A DNA stretch of 54,565 nucleotides from Micromonospora globispora (GTDB lineage: Bacteria; Actinomycetota; Actinomycetes; Mycobacteriales; Micromonosporaceae). Under the pieces are notes generated by a model, which searched no databases, was not told the origin of the DNA, and saw only the letters and a program-made list of their open reading frames with translations. The translations under genes and the position numbers were made by a program. This document shows, one piece after another, positions 1-8,336 of this stretch. The stretch lies in contig NZ_QGGF01000496.1 in the NCBI RefSeq assembly GCF_003857015.1, positions 1 to 54,565 on the forward strand. The letters are read 5' to 3'. Within the stretch, counting starts at the first letter, position 1. Each line of letters starts with the position of its first letter.

Positions 1-1
1 G

Positions 2-1474
2 CCCACCCTCCGCTGGCTGCTGCTCGTGCCCGCGGTGCTGACCGCGATCGCCCTCGTCGTCGTCTCCGCCCGCCCCACCCGGGACGAGCCCCGCGAATCG
101 TCCCCGGTCGACTCCGACGGGGCCGGGTTCGACTGGTCCGCACCGCAGCCCCGGCGCCCGGACCCGAACACGCTCTCCGTGGGGGTCACGCACACCCAGC
201 ACTCGATCGACGACTGGGGCAGCGCGCCCGCCCTCGCCTCCGCCAAGGCCGTCCTCACCGCCACCGCGAGCTACCAGAACCAGCACATCTTCGGCTGGGG
301 AACGGAGAACCCGCAGCCGAGCCCGGGAAAGTTCGACTGGTCCTCGCTGGACCGGCGGATGGCGCTGATCAGGTCGACCGGGGGCACCCCGGTCATCACG
401 TTGTGCTGTGCGCCCGACTGGATGAAGGGCGGGCGCGCCGGTGAGACGAATTGGGACCGGCTGCACGTCGCGCCGCGCCCTGAGCACTACGCCGACTTCG
501 CCGCGCTCGCCGCGGCGGTCGCCCGCCGCTATCCCGACGTGCGGCACTTCCAGGTCTGGAACGAGATGAAGGGCTTCTGGGACGCCGCCCGCAACCGGTG
601 GCGGTACGAGGCCTACACCGCCCTCTACAACGCGGTGTACGACGCCCTCAAGGCGGTCGACCCGACCCTCGCCGTCGGCGGCCCGTACGTTGTCATCGAC
701 ACCTGGGCGAGCCCGAAGACCGCCAGTCACCCGTCCGCCCTCGCCGGCGCCTGCGGGGTGGTCGACCAGCGCAGCCTCGACGCCCTGGACTACTGGCTGC
801 GGCACAAGCACGGGGCCGACTTCGTCGCCGTCGACGCCGGGCTCTCCACCCGCGACCAGGGCAGGATCACCGCGACCACCACCAGCAGCGCGCTCTTCGG
901 CGCGCTCACCCGATGGCTGCGCCAACGGACGACGCTGCCGATCTGGTGGAGCGAGTTCCACGTGGGCCAGGCCGACGCCGCCGGTCAGCCGAAGCTGACC
1001 GCCCGGGCCGTCGCCTCGCTGCTGCACATGGCCGACCAGGGCGCGGCCACGGCGCTCATCTGGGAGCCGCAACGCGACGATGACGGCACGCACGGGCCGG
1101 CGCTGTGGAACTCGACCGACCGCCGGGACGGGGGCCGCCCGCTCGGTTACGCGGAGGCGGTCGCCCGGCTGCAGCAGCTGCTCGCGGACCGGGCCGGAGC
1201 CAACCCGGTCTCCTGGCCGGTGCCGGAGCTGGGCCTGGTGCGGGGCCGGGCGGGCGTCCTGCTGGTGCACACCGAGGACGGCCCGATCGACCTGGAGGTG
1301 CAGGGACGGCCGCTCCGCCTGGCGCCGTACGAGGTGCGGTACGTCCCTCTGCCGCCCGACGCACCGGTGGAGTTCACCTTCCCCGTCGACCCGGGGTCCG
1401 CCGCCTCCGACGTACCGACAGCGCAGTGCCTCGACCTGGGCGACACCACCGCACAGCTTTCGGAGACGCGATGA
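2..1474 (+). CDS. GH39-like glycoside hydrolase, membrane-anchored (5' partial)
   Basis: The frame is open to the left edge, so the true start is probably outside the window; the first internal start would be GTG at 26. The visible N-terminus is a hydrophobic segment (LLLVPAVLTAIALVVVSA), a signal anchor or TM helix, followed by a Pro/Ser-rich linker. The body looks like a clan GH-A TIM barrel: QVWNEMKG supplies the Asn-Glu acid/base and WWSEFHVG the candidate nucleophile Glu. This matches GH39-type enzymes such as PslG that accompany exopolysaccharide synthesis. The stop overlaps the next start (ATGA), and eight genes of polysaccharide assembly follow. I infer extracytoplasmic trimming or release of the polymer. 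Family placement is fairly sure; the substrate is unknown. Confidence 0.75.
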   Translation, partial: PTLRWLLLVPAVLTAIALVVVSARPTRDEPRESSPVDSDGAGFDWSAPQPRRPDPNTLSVGVTHTQHSIDDWGSAPALASAKAVLTATASYQNQHIFGWGTENPQPSPGKFDWSSLDRRMALIRSTGGTPVITLCCAPDWMKGGRAGETNWDRLHVAPRPEHYADFAALAAAVARRYPDVRHFQVWNEMKGFWDAARNRWRYEAYTALYNAVYDALKAVDPTLAVGGPYVVIDTWASPKTASHPSALAGACGVVDQRSLDALDYWLRHKHGADFVAVDAGLSTRDQGRITATTTSSALFGALTRWLRQRTTLPIWWSEFHVGQADAAGQPKLTARAVASLLHMADQGAATALIWEPQRDDDGTHGPALWNSTDRRDGGRPLGYAEAVARLQQLLADRAGANPVSWPVPELGLVRGRAGVLLVHTEDGPIDLEVQGRPLRLAPYEVRYVPLPPDAPVEFTFPVDPGSAASDVPTAQCLDLGDTTAQLSETR

Positions 1475-2784
1475 CCAGCGAGGACACCACCGTGCCGGCG
1501 ACCACGGCCGTCGCCGGCCGGGAACCGCAGGGGCCGACGGGATCGGGGCCGGCCGGGCACCGGCTGACCCGGTCGGTGCTCGCCGGCCTCGACGAGGCGA
1601 ACGTGCGCTGGTGCCTGCTACGGGGTGGGCCGGAGGGGCTCACCGCCCCCGGCGACCTGGACGTCCTGGTCGCGCCGGCCGACCTCGCGCGGGCGGTGGC
1701 CGTCATCGAGGCCCAGGGACTGATCCGCCTGGCCAGCCACGGCCGGGGCACCCACCGGTTCTTCCTCGGTCTCGACCCGGGCGCCAGCTCGTGGGTCGAG
1801 TTCGACCTGGTGACGGAGCTCGCCTACGGGCCGCGCTTCGAGGTACGCACGGCGGCCGCTGACGAGTGCCTTGGGCGCAGCATCCGGCAGGACGGCGTAC
1901 GGGTGCTCGCGCCGGCGGACGAGTTCTGGGCGTTGCTGCTGCACTGCGTGCTCGACAAGGGCGCCATCCCGGGTCACCACCGGCGTCGACTGCGAGAACT
2001 GGAGGACCGGGCCACCCTGGACGCCCCGCTCGCCCGAACCCTGCCCGGCCAGGCCGCTCGGATGCTGCTGGCGTTCTGGCGGGCCGACCGGCCGGCGGCG
2101 CTCCCCGCCGTACGACGGCAACTACTCGCCGCCTGGTGGCAGGCCCGCCCGGTGAGCACGGCCGGTCGGCTGGTCGGTTCGGCGGCGCTGCGCGCCGTCG
2201 AGCGGCCGATGCAGGCGTGGAGCCGGCGGGGCGTCGGGGTCGCCCTGATCGGCCCCGACGGCTCGGGGAAGTCGACCCTGGCCCAGGGCATCGAGTCGGC
2301 GTCCTACTTCCCGGTGCGCCGGGTCTACATGGGACTCTGGCCGTCGACCGAGGCGCCGCGCAGCGCCGTCGAGCAGGGCGTGCGGATCCTGCTGCGGCCG
2401 TTCACGGTGTGGCGGCGTTATCTCGCCGCGCTGCGCCACCGCGCGCTGGGCCGGGTCGTGGTCTTCGACCGCTACGTCTACGACGCCCTGCTGCCGCCGC
2501 GCGGGCCGTTGGTCTGGCTGAAGCGGCCGTACTTCCAGCTGCTGAGCCGCCTGTGCCCGGCACCGGACGTGGTGCTGCTGCTGGATGTTCCGGGCCCGGT
2601 CATGTACCACCGCTCCGGCGAGTACGACCCCGAGCACCTCGAGGCCGAACGCGAGCAGTACCGGCGGCTGCGCCGCCGGATCCCGCACCTGGAGCGGGTG
2701 GACGCCGACCGGGCGCCGGAGTTGGTGCTCGCCGACGCGCTCCGCCGGATCTGGCGGCACTACGTCGATCGGGCGACCCGGTGA
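1471..2784 (+). CDS. nucleotidyltransferase-fold / thymidylate-kinase-like fusion protein
   Basis: This 437-residue protein starts at ATG 1471, overlapping the previous stop by 4 nt. Residues about 20-200 look like a minimal nucleotidyltransferase fold: RGGPEG is followed by GDLDVLV, the G-x-D-x-D-like metal-binding element, and by WVEFDLV. Residues about 245-430 carry a Walker A loop (GPDGSGKST), a DRY-like FDRYVYD and a lid-type Arg-rich segment, as in thymidylate-kinase-like P-loop kinases. Similar kinases occur in actinobacterial polysaccharide clusters and probably phosphorylate a sugar or lipid-linked intermediate rather than dTMP. The fusion suggests sequential phosphoryl and nucleotidyl transfer on one precursor; that is inference. 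Confidence 0.75.
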   Translation: MTSEDTTVPATTAVAGREPQGPTGSGPAGHRLTRSVLAGLDEANVRWCLLRGGPEGLTAPGDLDVLVAPADLARAVAVIEAQGLIRLASHGRGTHRFFLGLDPGASSWVEFDLVTELAYGPRFEVRTAAADECLGRSIRQDGVRVLAPADEFWALLLHCVLDKGAIPGHHRRRLRELEDRATLDAPLARTLPGQAARMLLAFWRADRPAALPAVRRQLLAAWWQARPVSTAGRLVGSAALRAVERPMQAWSRRGVGVALIGPDGSGKSTLAQGIESASYFPVRRVYMGLWPSTEAPRSAVEQGVRILLRPFTVWRRYLAALRHRALGRVVVFDRYVYDALLPPRGPLVWLKRPYFQLLSRLCPAPDVVLLLDVPGPVMYHRSGEYDPEHLEAEREQYRRLRRRIPHLERVDADRAPELVLADALRRIWRHYVDRATR

Positions 2785-3824
2785 GGGCCGCCGTGCAGTG
2801 GGCGCAGCCGGTCCTGCGGAACCGGCTCGCCTGCTGGCAGCACCGGCCGGAGCGGGGCTGGACGGCCACCGTCGCCCCCCGCCTGATCGCCCAGGCGACC
2901 GCCACCCACGCCAGCCGGTGGCGGACCGAGACGGTCACCTTCACCAGCACGGCCGTCGCCGTGGCCACCGTCGGGGGCAGCCGACCCGGCGAGCGCTGGA
3001 TCGTCAAGGTGCCCTGGACCGACCAGGCCGTCGACGGGCTGCGGCGGCAGGCCGAGGTGCTCGACCTGCTGCGGGCCGACCCGCGCCTGCCGGACCTGCG
3101 CCCGGTCCTGCCGTCCTGCGCGGCGCAGGGCGAGGTCGAGGGGCGCTACTACTGCGTGGAACGGGCGCTGCGGGGCGGCCCGGCAAGCGGGATGCTGCTG
3201 CGCCGTACCCGCCGGGCCGCGCTGCTCGCCTCCGCGAGCCGGGTCGTCCGCGACCTGCACGAGCGCACCCGGGAGCGGATCCGGCTCCACCCGTCCACCG
3301 TGGCGCCCTGGGTGGACGCTCCGCTCCAACGGCTCGAGGAGTACGCCGCCACCCACCCGGAGCGCGACCGGCTCCGGGACACCCTGCGCCGGCTGCGGGA
3401 GGAACTCCTCGCAGCCCTCGTCGGCCGCACCGTGCACACCTCGTGGATCCACGGCGACTTCTGGCCGGGCAACCTGCTGGCCGTCACGCCACCCGGGCAG
3501 GTGACCGGCATCGTCGACTGGGACCGGGCCTCGGCGCGGCAACTCCCCCTGCACGATCTGCTGCACCTGCACGTCCTCACCCGCCGGCTGACCCGCGGCG
3601 ACGAGCTCGGGGAGATCGTCGTCCACGCGCTGCGGCACGGCGTCGAGCGGACGCTCGACGTCCCCGCCGACGAGGCCGCCACCTGGCTGGACGGCATCCC
3701 GCCGCGGCCGGCCCTGCTCCTCTACTGGATGCGCCACATCCTGCTCTTCATCGACTCGGAAGGTGACCATGACGATCCACGCTGGATCCGCGGCAACGTC
3801 GAACGCGTCCTCGTCAACGTCTGA
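2781..3824 (+). CDS. APH-family phosphotransferase in polysaccharide operon
   Basis: The 347-residue protein starts at GTG 2781, overlapping the previous stop (GTGA). It has the aminoglycoside/choline kinase fold. WIVKVPW holds the ATP-binding Lys, IHGDFWPGNLL is Brenner's catalytic motif (HGDxxxxN), and IVDWDRA supplies the metal-binding Asp. Its place between a kinase fusion and a glycosyltransferase argues for a sugar or lipid substrate rather than an antibiotic. The 3' end overlaps the next gene by 56 nt, so the two are translationally coupled. The catalytic motifs look intact; the substrate is unknown. Confidence 0.8.
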   Translation: MRAAVQWAQPVLRNRLACWQHRPERGWTATVAPRLIAQATATHASRWRTETVTFTSTAVAVATVGGSRPGERWIVKVPWTDQAVDGLRRQAEVLDLLRADPRLPDLRPVLPSCAAQGEVEGRYYCVERALRGGPASGMLLRRTRRAALLASASRVVRDLHERTRERIRLHPSTVAPWVDAPLQRLEEYAATHPERDRLRDTLRRLREELLAALVGRTVHTSWIHGDFWPGNLLAVTPPGQVTGIVDWDRASARQLPLHDLLHLHVLTRRLTRGDELGEIVVHALRHGVERTLDVPADEAATWLDGIPPRPALLLYWMRHILLFIDSEGDHDDPRWIRGNVERVLVNV

Positions 3825-6135
3825 CCTGGTTGCGGCCGTCGACCCCGGGGCGCCCGCCGGGCCCGGGTCGGCGCTGACCGTCACCGTGGTCATCTGCGTC
3901 TACACCGAGCGACGCTGGCCGCAGATCGTCCGGGCGGTCCACTCGGTGCTCGCGCAGGACGTACCGGCGGCCCAGGTCGTCGTGGTCGTCGACCACAACC
4001 CGGCGCTGCTGGACCGGGTCCGGGCCACCTTCCCCGACCTGACCGTCGTGCCGAGCACCGGCCCGCGCGGCCTGTCGGCGGCCCGCAACACCGGGGTGGC
4101 CCGGGCGACCGGAGAGATCGTCGCCTTCCTCGACGACGACGCCGAGGCGGAGCCCGACTGGCTGGCCCGGCTGCTGCCGCACTACCGGGACGAGCGGGTG
4201 CTCGCGGTCGGTGGGCACGCCGTACCGGCCTGGGAGGAGGACCGGCCGCACTGGCTGCCACCCGAGTTCGACTGGGTGGTCGGGTGCAGCTTCACCGGCC
4301 AGCCCACCGAGGCCGCGCCCGTCCGCAACGTCATCGGCTGCAACATGTCCTTCCGCCGATCGGTCCTCGACCGCACCGACGGCTTCGATCCCGCGCTCGG
4401 TCGGGTCGGCCGCACCCCCGTCGGCTGCGAGGAGACCGAGCTCTGCATCCGCGTCCGCCAGCTGGAACCGGACGGGGTGGTGCTCTACGAGCCGGCCGCC
4501 CGGGTCCGGCACCGGGTGACGGTGGACCGGGCGACGTGGCGCTACTTCCGGCAGCGCTGCTTCTCCGAGGGGCGGTCGAAGGCCGTGGTGGCGCGGCTGG
4601 TCGGCAGCGACGCCGGTCTCGCCACGGAACGGACGTACACCCGCCGCACGCTGCCCGCGGGGGTGCGCCGCGGGCTGCGCCAAGTCCGCGCCGGCGACCG
4701 TAGCGGGCTGCTGCGCTCCGGGGCGATCGTCGCCGGCCTCCTGGTGACCGCCGCCGGGTACGTCTCGGCCCAGGCCCTGCGCACCTCCCAGGCGGTCGGC
4801 CAGCCGGCTTCCCGGCGTGCGGCCGGGCCGGTGCCGGTCCGGGTGCTCGCCGTCGACCTCTCCGACGGGGTACCCGACGTGCCGGACACCGGCGGCCCGG
4901 ACGGCGTCCGGTACGGCGCGGCGCAGGTCCTGGTCCGGCTGCACGGGCAGCCGCTCGGGCTGGTGGACATCGAGTTGCCCGGCGGCGGGCTGGCCGCGCC
5001 GGCCCTGGTCGCCGCGATCCGGGAACGGCTCTCCGCGCCCATCGACGAACACCTGCGCCACGACGGCCTGCCCCCGCTCGGTCAGGTGGACCTCGACCCG
5101 GCCGGCCGGGTCGCGGCCCGCGCCTTCTGCCGCTTCCGGTCGACGACGGCCGAGCCGGTCCCCTTCGTCAGCGTGGTCGTGCCGACCTGCGGACGCACCC
5201 CACTCCTCGAATCCACCCTGGACTCGCTGGGCGCGCTCGACTACCCCCGCTACGAGATCGTCGTCGTCGACAACGCGCCGCAGGTCCCCGGAACGGCGGC
5301 GATCCTCGCCCAGCGGGCCGCGGACGACGGCCGGTTCCGCTACACCAGCGAGCCGCGACCCGGCGTCGCCCACGCCCGCAACCGCGGGCTGACCGAGGCG
5401 CGAGGCGAGATCGTCGCCTTCGCCGACGACGACGTCATCGTCGACCGGGGGTGGCTGAGCAGCCTCGTCGACGGCTTCACCGACGACGACGTGGCCGGGG
5501 TGACCGGCCAGGTGCTCGCCCGGGAACTCGAGACGCCGCCGCAGATCTGGCTGGAGCAGTACGGCGGTTACGGCAAGGGCTGCCAGCGGCGGCGGTTCGA
5601 CCGGGCCGGCTTCGCCACGGTGGAGGCGGGGGGCGCCCGCCGCGTCGACCCGTCCCCGCGGTCGCTCTACCCGTACCTGCCCGGGTCGTACGGGTCCGGC
5701 GGCAACATGGCGTTCCGCACCGAGGCGCTGCGCCGGTTGGGCGGCTTCGACCCGCGGCTGCGCACCGGCGAGGACATCGACGTGCTGCTGCGTGCGGTGC
5801 TCGCCGGGCACGCGCTGACGTACGAGCCGGGGGCGCTCGTCTGGCACACCCACCGCCGTGAGCTGCGGGCGCTGCGCCGGACCATGTACCGGTACGGGGT
5901 CGGGCTCGGCGCCGTCCTGGCGAAGTGCCTGGCCACCGACCCCACCGCCCGGCGGGAGCTGCTCCGGCGGCTGCCCCGCGGCGTCGCCTACGCCGTGCGG
6001 CCCGGTTCCGAGAAGAACGGCCGTAAGCGGGACGACTACCCCGCCTCGCTGACCGCCCTCGAACTCTGCGGGATGGCGCTCGGACCCGCCTACTACGCCG
6101 CCGCCGCGGCCCGAGCCGGACGGAGCCGCCGGTGA
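3769..6135 (+). CDS. tandem two-domain family 2 glycosyltransferase
   Basis: This 788-residue protein starts at ATG 3769, chosen over GTG 3763 because GGAAG then lies 7 nt upstream. It contains two complete GT-A (GT2) domains. The first, about residues 40-260, has TVVICVYTERRW and FLDDDAEAEPDW. The second, about 465-720, has VSVVVPTCGRTPLLES, VVVDNAP and FADDDVIVDRGW. The DDD triplets are DXD-type metal and nucleotide-sugar sites. A hydrophobic stretch near residues 320-340 (GAIVAGLLVTAAGYVSAQAL) could be membrane-embedded. Two catalytic domains in one chain suggest an alternating disaccharide polymerase or addition of two successive sugars. It ends overlapping the deacetylase gene. Confidence 0.85.
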   Translation: MTIHAGSAATSNASSSTSDLVAAVDPGAPAGPGSALTVTVVICVYTERRWPQIVRAVHSVLAQDVPAAQVVVVVDHNPALLDRVRATFPDLTVVPSTGPRGLSAARNTGVARATGEIVAFLDDDAEAEPDWLARLLPHYRDERVLAVGGHAVPAWEEDRPHWLPPEFDWVVGCSFTGQPTEAAPVRNVIGCNMSFRRSVLDRTDGFDPALGRVGRTPVGCEETELCIRVRQLEPDGVVLYEPAARVRHRVTVDRATWRYFRQRCFSEGRSKAVVARLVGSDAGLATERTYTRRTLPAGVRRGLRQVRAGDRSGLLRSGAIVAGLLVTAAGYVSAQALRTSQAVGQPASRRAAGPVPVRVLAVDLSDGVPDVPDTGGPDGVRYGAAQVLVRLHGQPLGLVDIELPGGGLAAPALVAAIRERLSAPIDEHLRHDGLPPLGQVDLDPAGRVAARAFCRFRSTTAEPVPFVSVVVPTCGRTPLLESTLDSLGALDYPRYEIVVVDNAPQVPGTAAILAQRAADDGRFRYTSEPRPGVAHARNRGLTEARGEIVAFADDDVIVDRGWLSSLVDGFTDDDVAGVTGQVLARELETPPQIWLEQYGGYGKGCQRRRFDRAGFATVEAGGARRVDPSPRSLYPYLPGSYGSGGNMAFRTEALRRLGGFDPRLRTGEDIDVLLRAVLAGHALTYEPGALVWHTHRRELRALRRTMYRYGVGLGAVLAKCLATDPTARRELLRRLPRGVAYAVRPGSEKNGRKRDDYPASLTALELCGMALGPAYYAAAAARAGRSRR

Positions 6136-6947
6136 ACCAGCAACCGAGGATGGTCGTACCCGTCCTCTGCTATCACAGCATCGGCGACGAGCGCCGGGAC
6201 GGCACGCTGCGCTGGTCGGTGTCGCCGGGCGACTTCGACGAACAGCTGGCGCTGCTCCGGGAACGCCGGCGGACGCCGATGACGGTGAGCGGGTACGCGG
6301 ACGTGCTGCGCGGGCTCGCGCCGCTGCCGCCGCGACCGGTGCTGGTCACCTTCGACGACGGCTTCCCCGACCTCGCCGAGGCCGCCCTGCCGGTGCTGCG
6401 CCGGTACGGGCTGACGGCGACCGCGTACGTCATCGCCGCCCGGGTCGGCGTGGCACCGTCGCCGGACGGCGACCCGTCGCTTGACTGGGACCAGCTCCGG
6501 GAGCTGCGGGGGTACGGGGTGGAGATCGGGTCGCACAGCCGCAGCCACCGCGCGCTGGACTGCATCCGCCGGGCGGAGCTGCAGCAGGAGATCACGGGAA
6601 GCCGGCGGGTGCTGGAGGACGGGCTGGGGACGAGGGTCACCTCGTTCGCCTACCCGTACGGCTACCACAGCCCGGCGGTGCGGACCGCGGTGCGGGCCGC
6701 CGGCTACTCCTCCGCCTGCGGGGTCAAGAACGCGCTGAGCCATCCCGAGGACGACGTCTTCGCCATCGCCCGGGTGCTGATCGAGCGGGACACCGGCGTC
6801 GACGGGATCGCCGCGCTGCTCGACGGCACCGGCCGGCCGCTGGCCTGGCGGGGTGAGCACCTGCGCACCCGGGGCTGGCGGGCGTACCGGCGGGCCCGAC
6901 ATCTGGTGCACGCCGCGCGTCCCCGGCAGGGCCAGCCGGCCTCGTGA
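6132..6947 (+). CDS. polysaccharide deacetylase (NodB homology, CE4)
   Basis: The 271-residue protein starts at GTG 6132, sharing GTGA with the preceding stop. NodB-type motifs are VPVLCYHSIGDE, LVTFDDGF (catalytic base and metal Asp pair), EIGSHSRSHRAL (HxxxH metal ligands) and FAYPYGYH. It would remove N-acetyl or O-acetyl groups from a polymer or lipid-linked intermediate. No signal peptide is visible, so it may act in the cytoplasm or be tethered through partners. All catalytic residues appear present. The substrate is inferred from the cluster only. Confidence 0.88.
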   Translation: MNQQPRMVVPVLCYHSIGDERRDGTLRWSVSPGDFDEQLALLRERRRTPMTVSGYADVLRGLAPLPPRPVLVTFDDGFPDLAEAALPVLRRYGLTATAYVIAARVGVAPSPDGDPSLDWDQLRELRGYGVEIGSHSRSHRALDCIRRAELQQEITGSRRVLEDGLGTRVTSFAYPYGYHSPAVRTAVRAAGYSSACGVKNALSHPEDDVFAIARVLIERDTGVDGIAALLDGTGRPLAWRGEHLRTRGWRAYRRARHLVHAARPRQGQPAS

Positions 6948-6992
6948 CGGCGGGGAGAGAGAGCACCAACGACCGGAAGGAGAGGTGACCCG

Positions 6993-8336
6993 GTGAGCGC
7001 CCCACGTGCCGGAACCGCGAACGCGACGGTCAGTCCGGCGGCTCCCGGCGTCGGCACGGTCACCGCGCCGATCGGCGTACGGCTGCGCCGGCACCTGCGC
7101 GATCCGCTGAACGGCAACGTCTACGCGTTGATGCTGAACACGGCGATGAGCTCGGTGCTCGGCATCGCGTACTGGGCGCTCGCGGCGCGCCTGTACTCAC
7201 CGGCCCAGCTGGGCATCGGCGCCGCGATGGTGTCGACGATGTCGTTCCTGAGCAACCTCTCCCAGCTCAACCTGAACGGGGCGCTCGCCCGCTTCCTGCC
7301 GACCGCGGCGGAGCGGGGCGGCCGGCTGGTCGGCTACGCGTACGCGGTCAGCTGCCTGGCGGCGCTCGCCCTCAGCGCCGGTTTCCTGCTGATCGCCCCC
7401 CTGGTCGCCGGCCGGCTGGACTTCCTGAGCCGCACTCCCCTGCTCGCCGTGGTGTTCGCCCTCTCCGTCGCCGGCTGGTGCGTCTTCACGCTCCAGGACA
7501 GCGTGCTCACCGCCCTGCGGGGGGTGGTCTGGGTCCCGGTCGAGAACACCGCCTTCGGCATCCTCAAGATCGCGCTGCTGGTGCTGCTCGCCGGCGCCCT
7601 GCCCAGCCTGGGCATCTTCCTGTCCTGGAACCTGGCGGTCGTGGTGGCGCTCATTCCCGTCAACGTGCTGGTCTTCCGCCGGCTGCTGCCCCGACTGCGG
7701 GAGCGGGGTACGGCGGTCGCGCTGCCGGGTCGTCGGGTGCTCGCCAGGTTCGTGGCGCTGGACTACGTGGGGTACCTCTTCCTCCAAGCGGGCACGAACG
7801 CCCTGCCGCTGCTGGTGACCGCGCGGCTGGGCGCCGAGGCCAACGGCGTCTTCTACGTCGCCTGGCTGCTGGGCGGCTCGCTGGAGCTGGTCGCGTACCA
7901 CTTCGGCACCTCGCTGACCGTGGAGTCCTCCGCCGACGAGTCGCGGCTTCCGGCGTACGTCCGGCAGGTGCTGCGGCGGGGGCTGCTCCTCTTCGTACCG
8001 GCGGTCGTCCTGCTCTGCGTGTCGGCGCCGCTGCTGTTGACCCTCTTCGGCGGCGACTACGCCTCGACCGGCTCGGGTGTGTTGCGGCTCTTCGCCGTCG
8101 CGGTGCTGCCCCGCCTCATGCTGATCGTCTTCGTCGCCGCGTGCCGGGTGCAGCGCCGGGTCGGCCGGATCATCGCGGTGCACGCGGCGACGAGCACCCT
8201 GGTCGTCTCGCTGGCGGTGGTCGCGATGGCCGAGTTCGGGGTGGTCGGCGTCGGTTTCGCCTACCTCGCCGGGCAGCTCGTGGTGGCGGCCGCCGTCCTG
8301 CCGTCGATGGTGCGGCTACTGCGGGGCGGCTCGTGA
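6993..8336 (+). CDS. Wzx-like polysaccharide flippase (MOP superfamily)
   Basis: The 447-residue integral membrane protein starts at GTG 6993 behind a strong GGAAGGAGAGG. It has about twelve hydrophobic helices. The N-terminal pattern (NVYALMLNTAMSSVLGIAYW, then ARLYSPAQLGIGAAMVSTMS) is typical of oligosaccharide flippases. It would move lipid-linked repeat units across the membrane. It is the only gene in the operon separated by a clear gap (45 bp) and its own good ribosome binding site. The stop overlaps the next start by 4 nt. Family assignment is confident; the cargo is unknown. Confidence 0.85.
   Translation: MSAPRAGTANATVSPAAPGVGTVTAPIGVRLRRHLRDPLNGNVYALMLNTAMSSVLGIAYWALAARLYSPAQLGIGAAMVSTMSFLSNLSQLNLNGALARFLPTAAERGGRLVGYAYAVSCLAALALSAGFLLIAPLVAGRLDFLSRTPLLAVVFALSVAGWCVFTLQDSVLTALRGVVWVPVENTAFGILKIALLVLLAGALPSLGIFLSWNLAVVVALIPVNVLVFRRLLPRLRERGTAVALPGRRVLARFVALDYVGYLFLQAGTNALPLLVTARLGAEANGVFYVAWLLGGSLELVAYHFGTSLTVESSADESRLPAYVRQVLRRGLLLFVPAVVLLCVSAPLLLTLFGGDYASTGSGVLRLFAVAVLPRLMLIVFVAACRVQRRVGRIIAVHAATSTLVVSLAVVAMAEFGVVGVGFAYLAGQLVVAAAVLPSMVRLLRGGS

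Noticed and set aside
3814-5853. A 679-codon open frame on the minus strand
   Set aside because: It is antisense to the double glycosyltransferase, whose motifs are clear, and has no recognisable domain.
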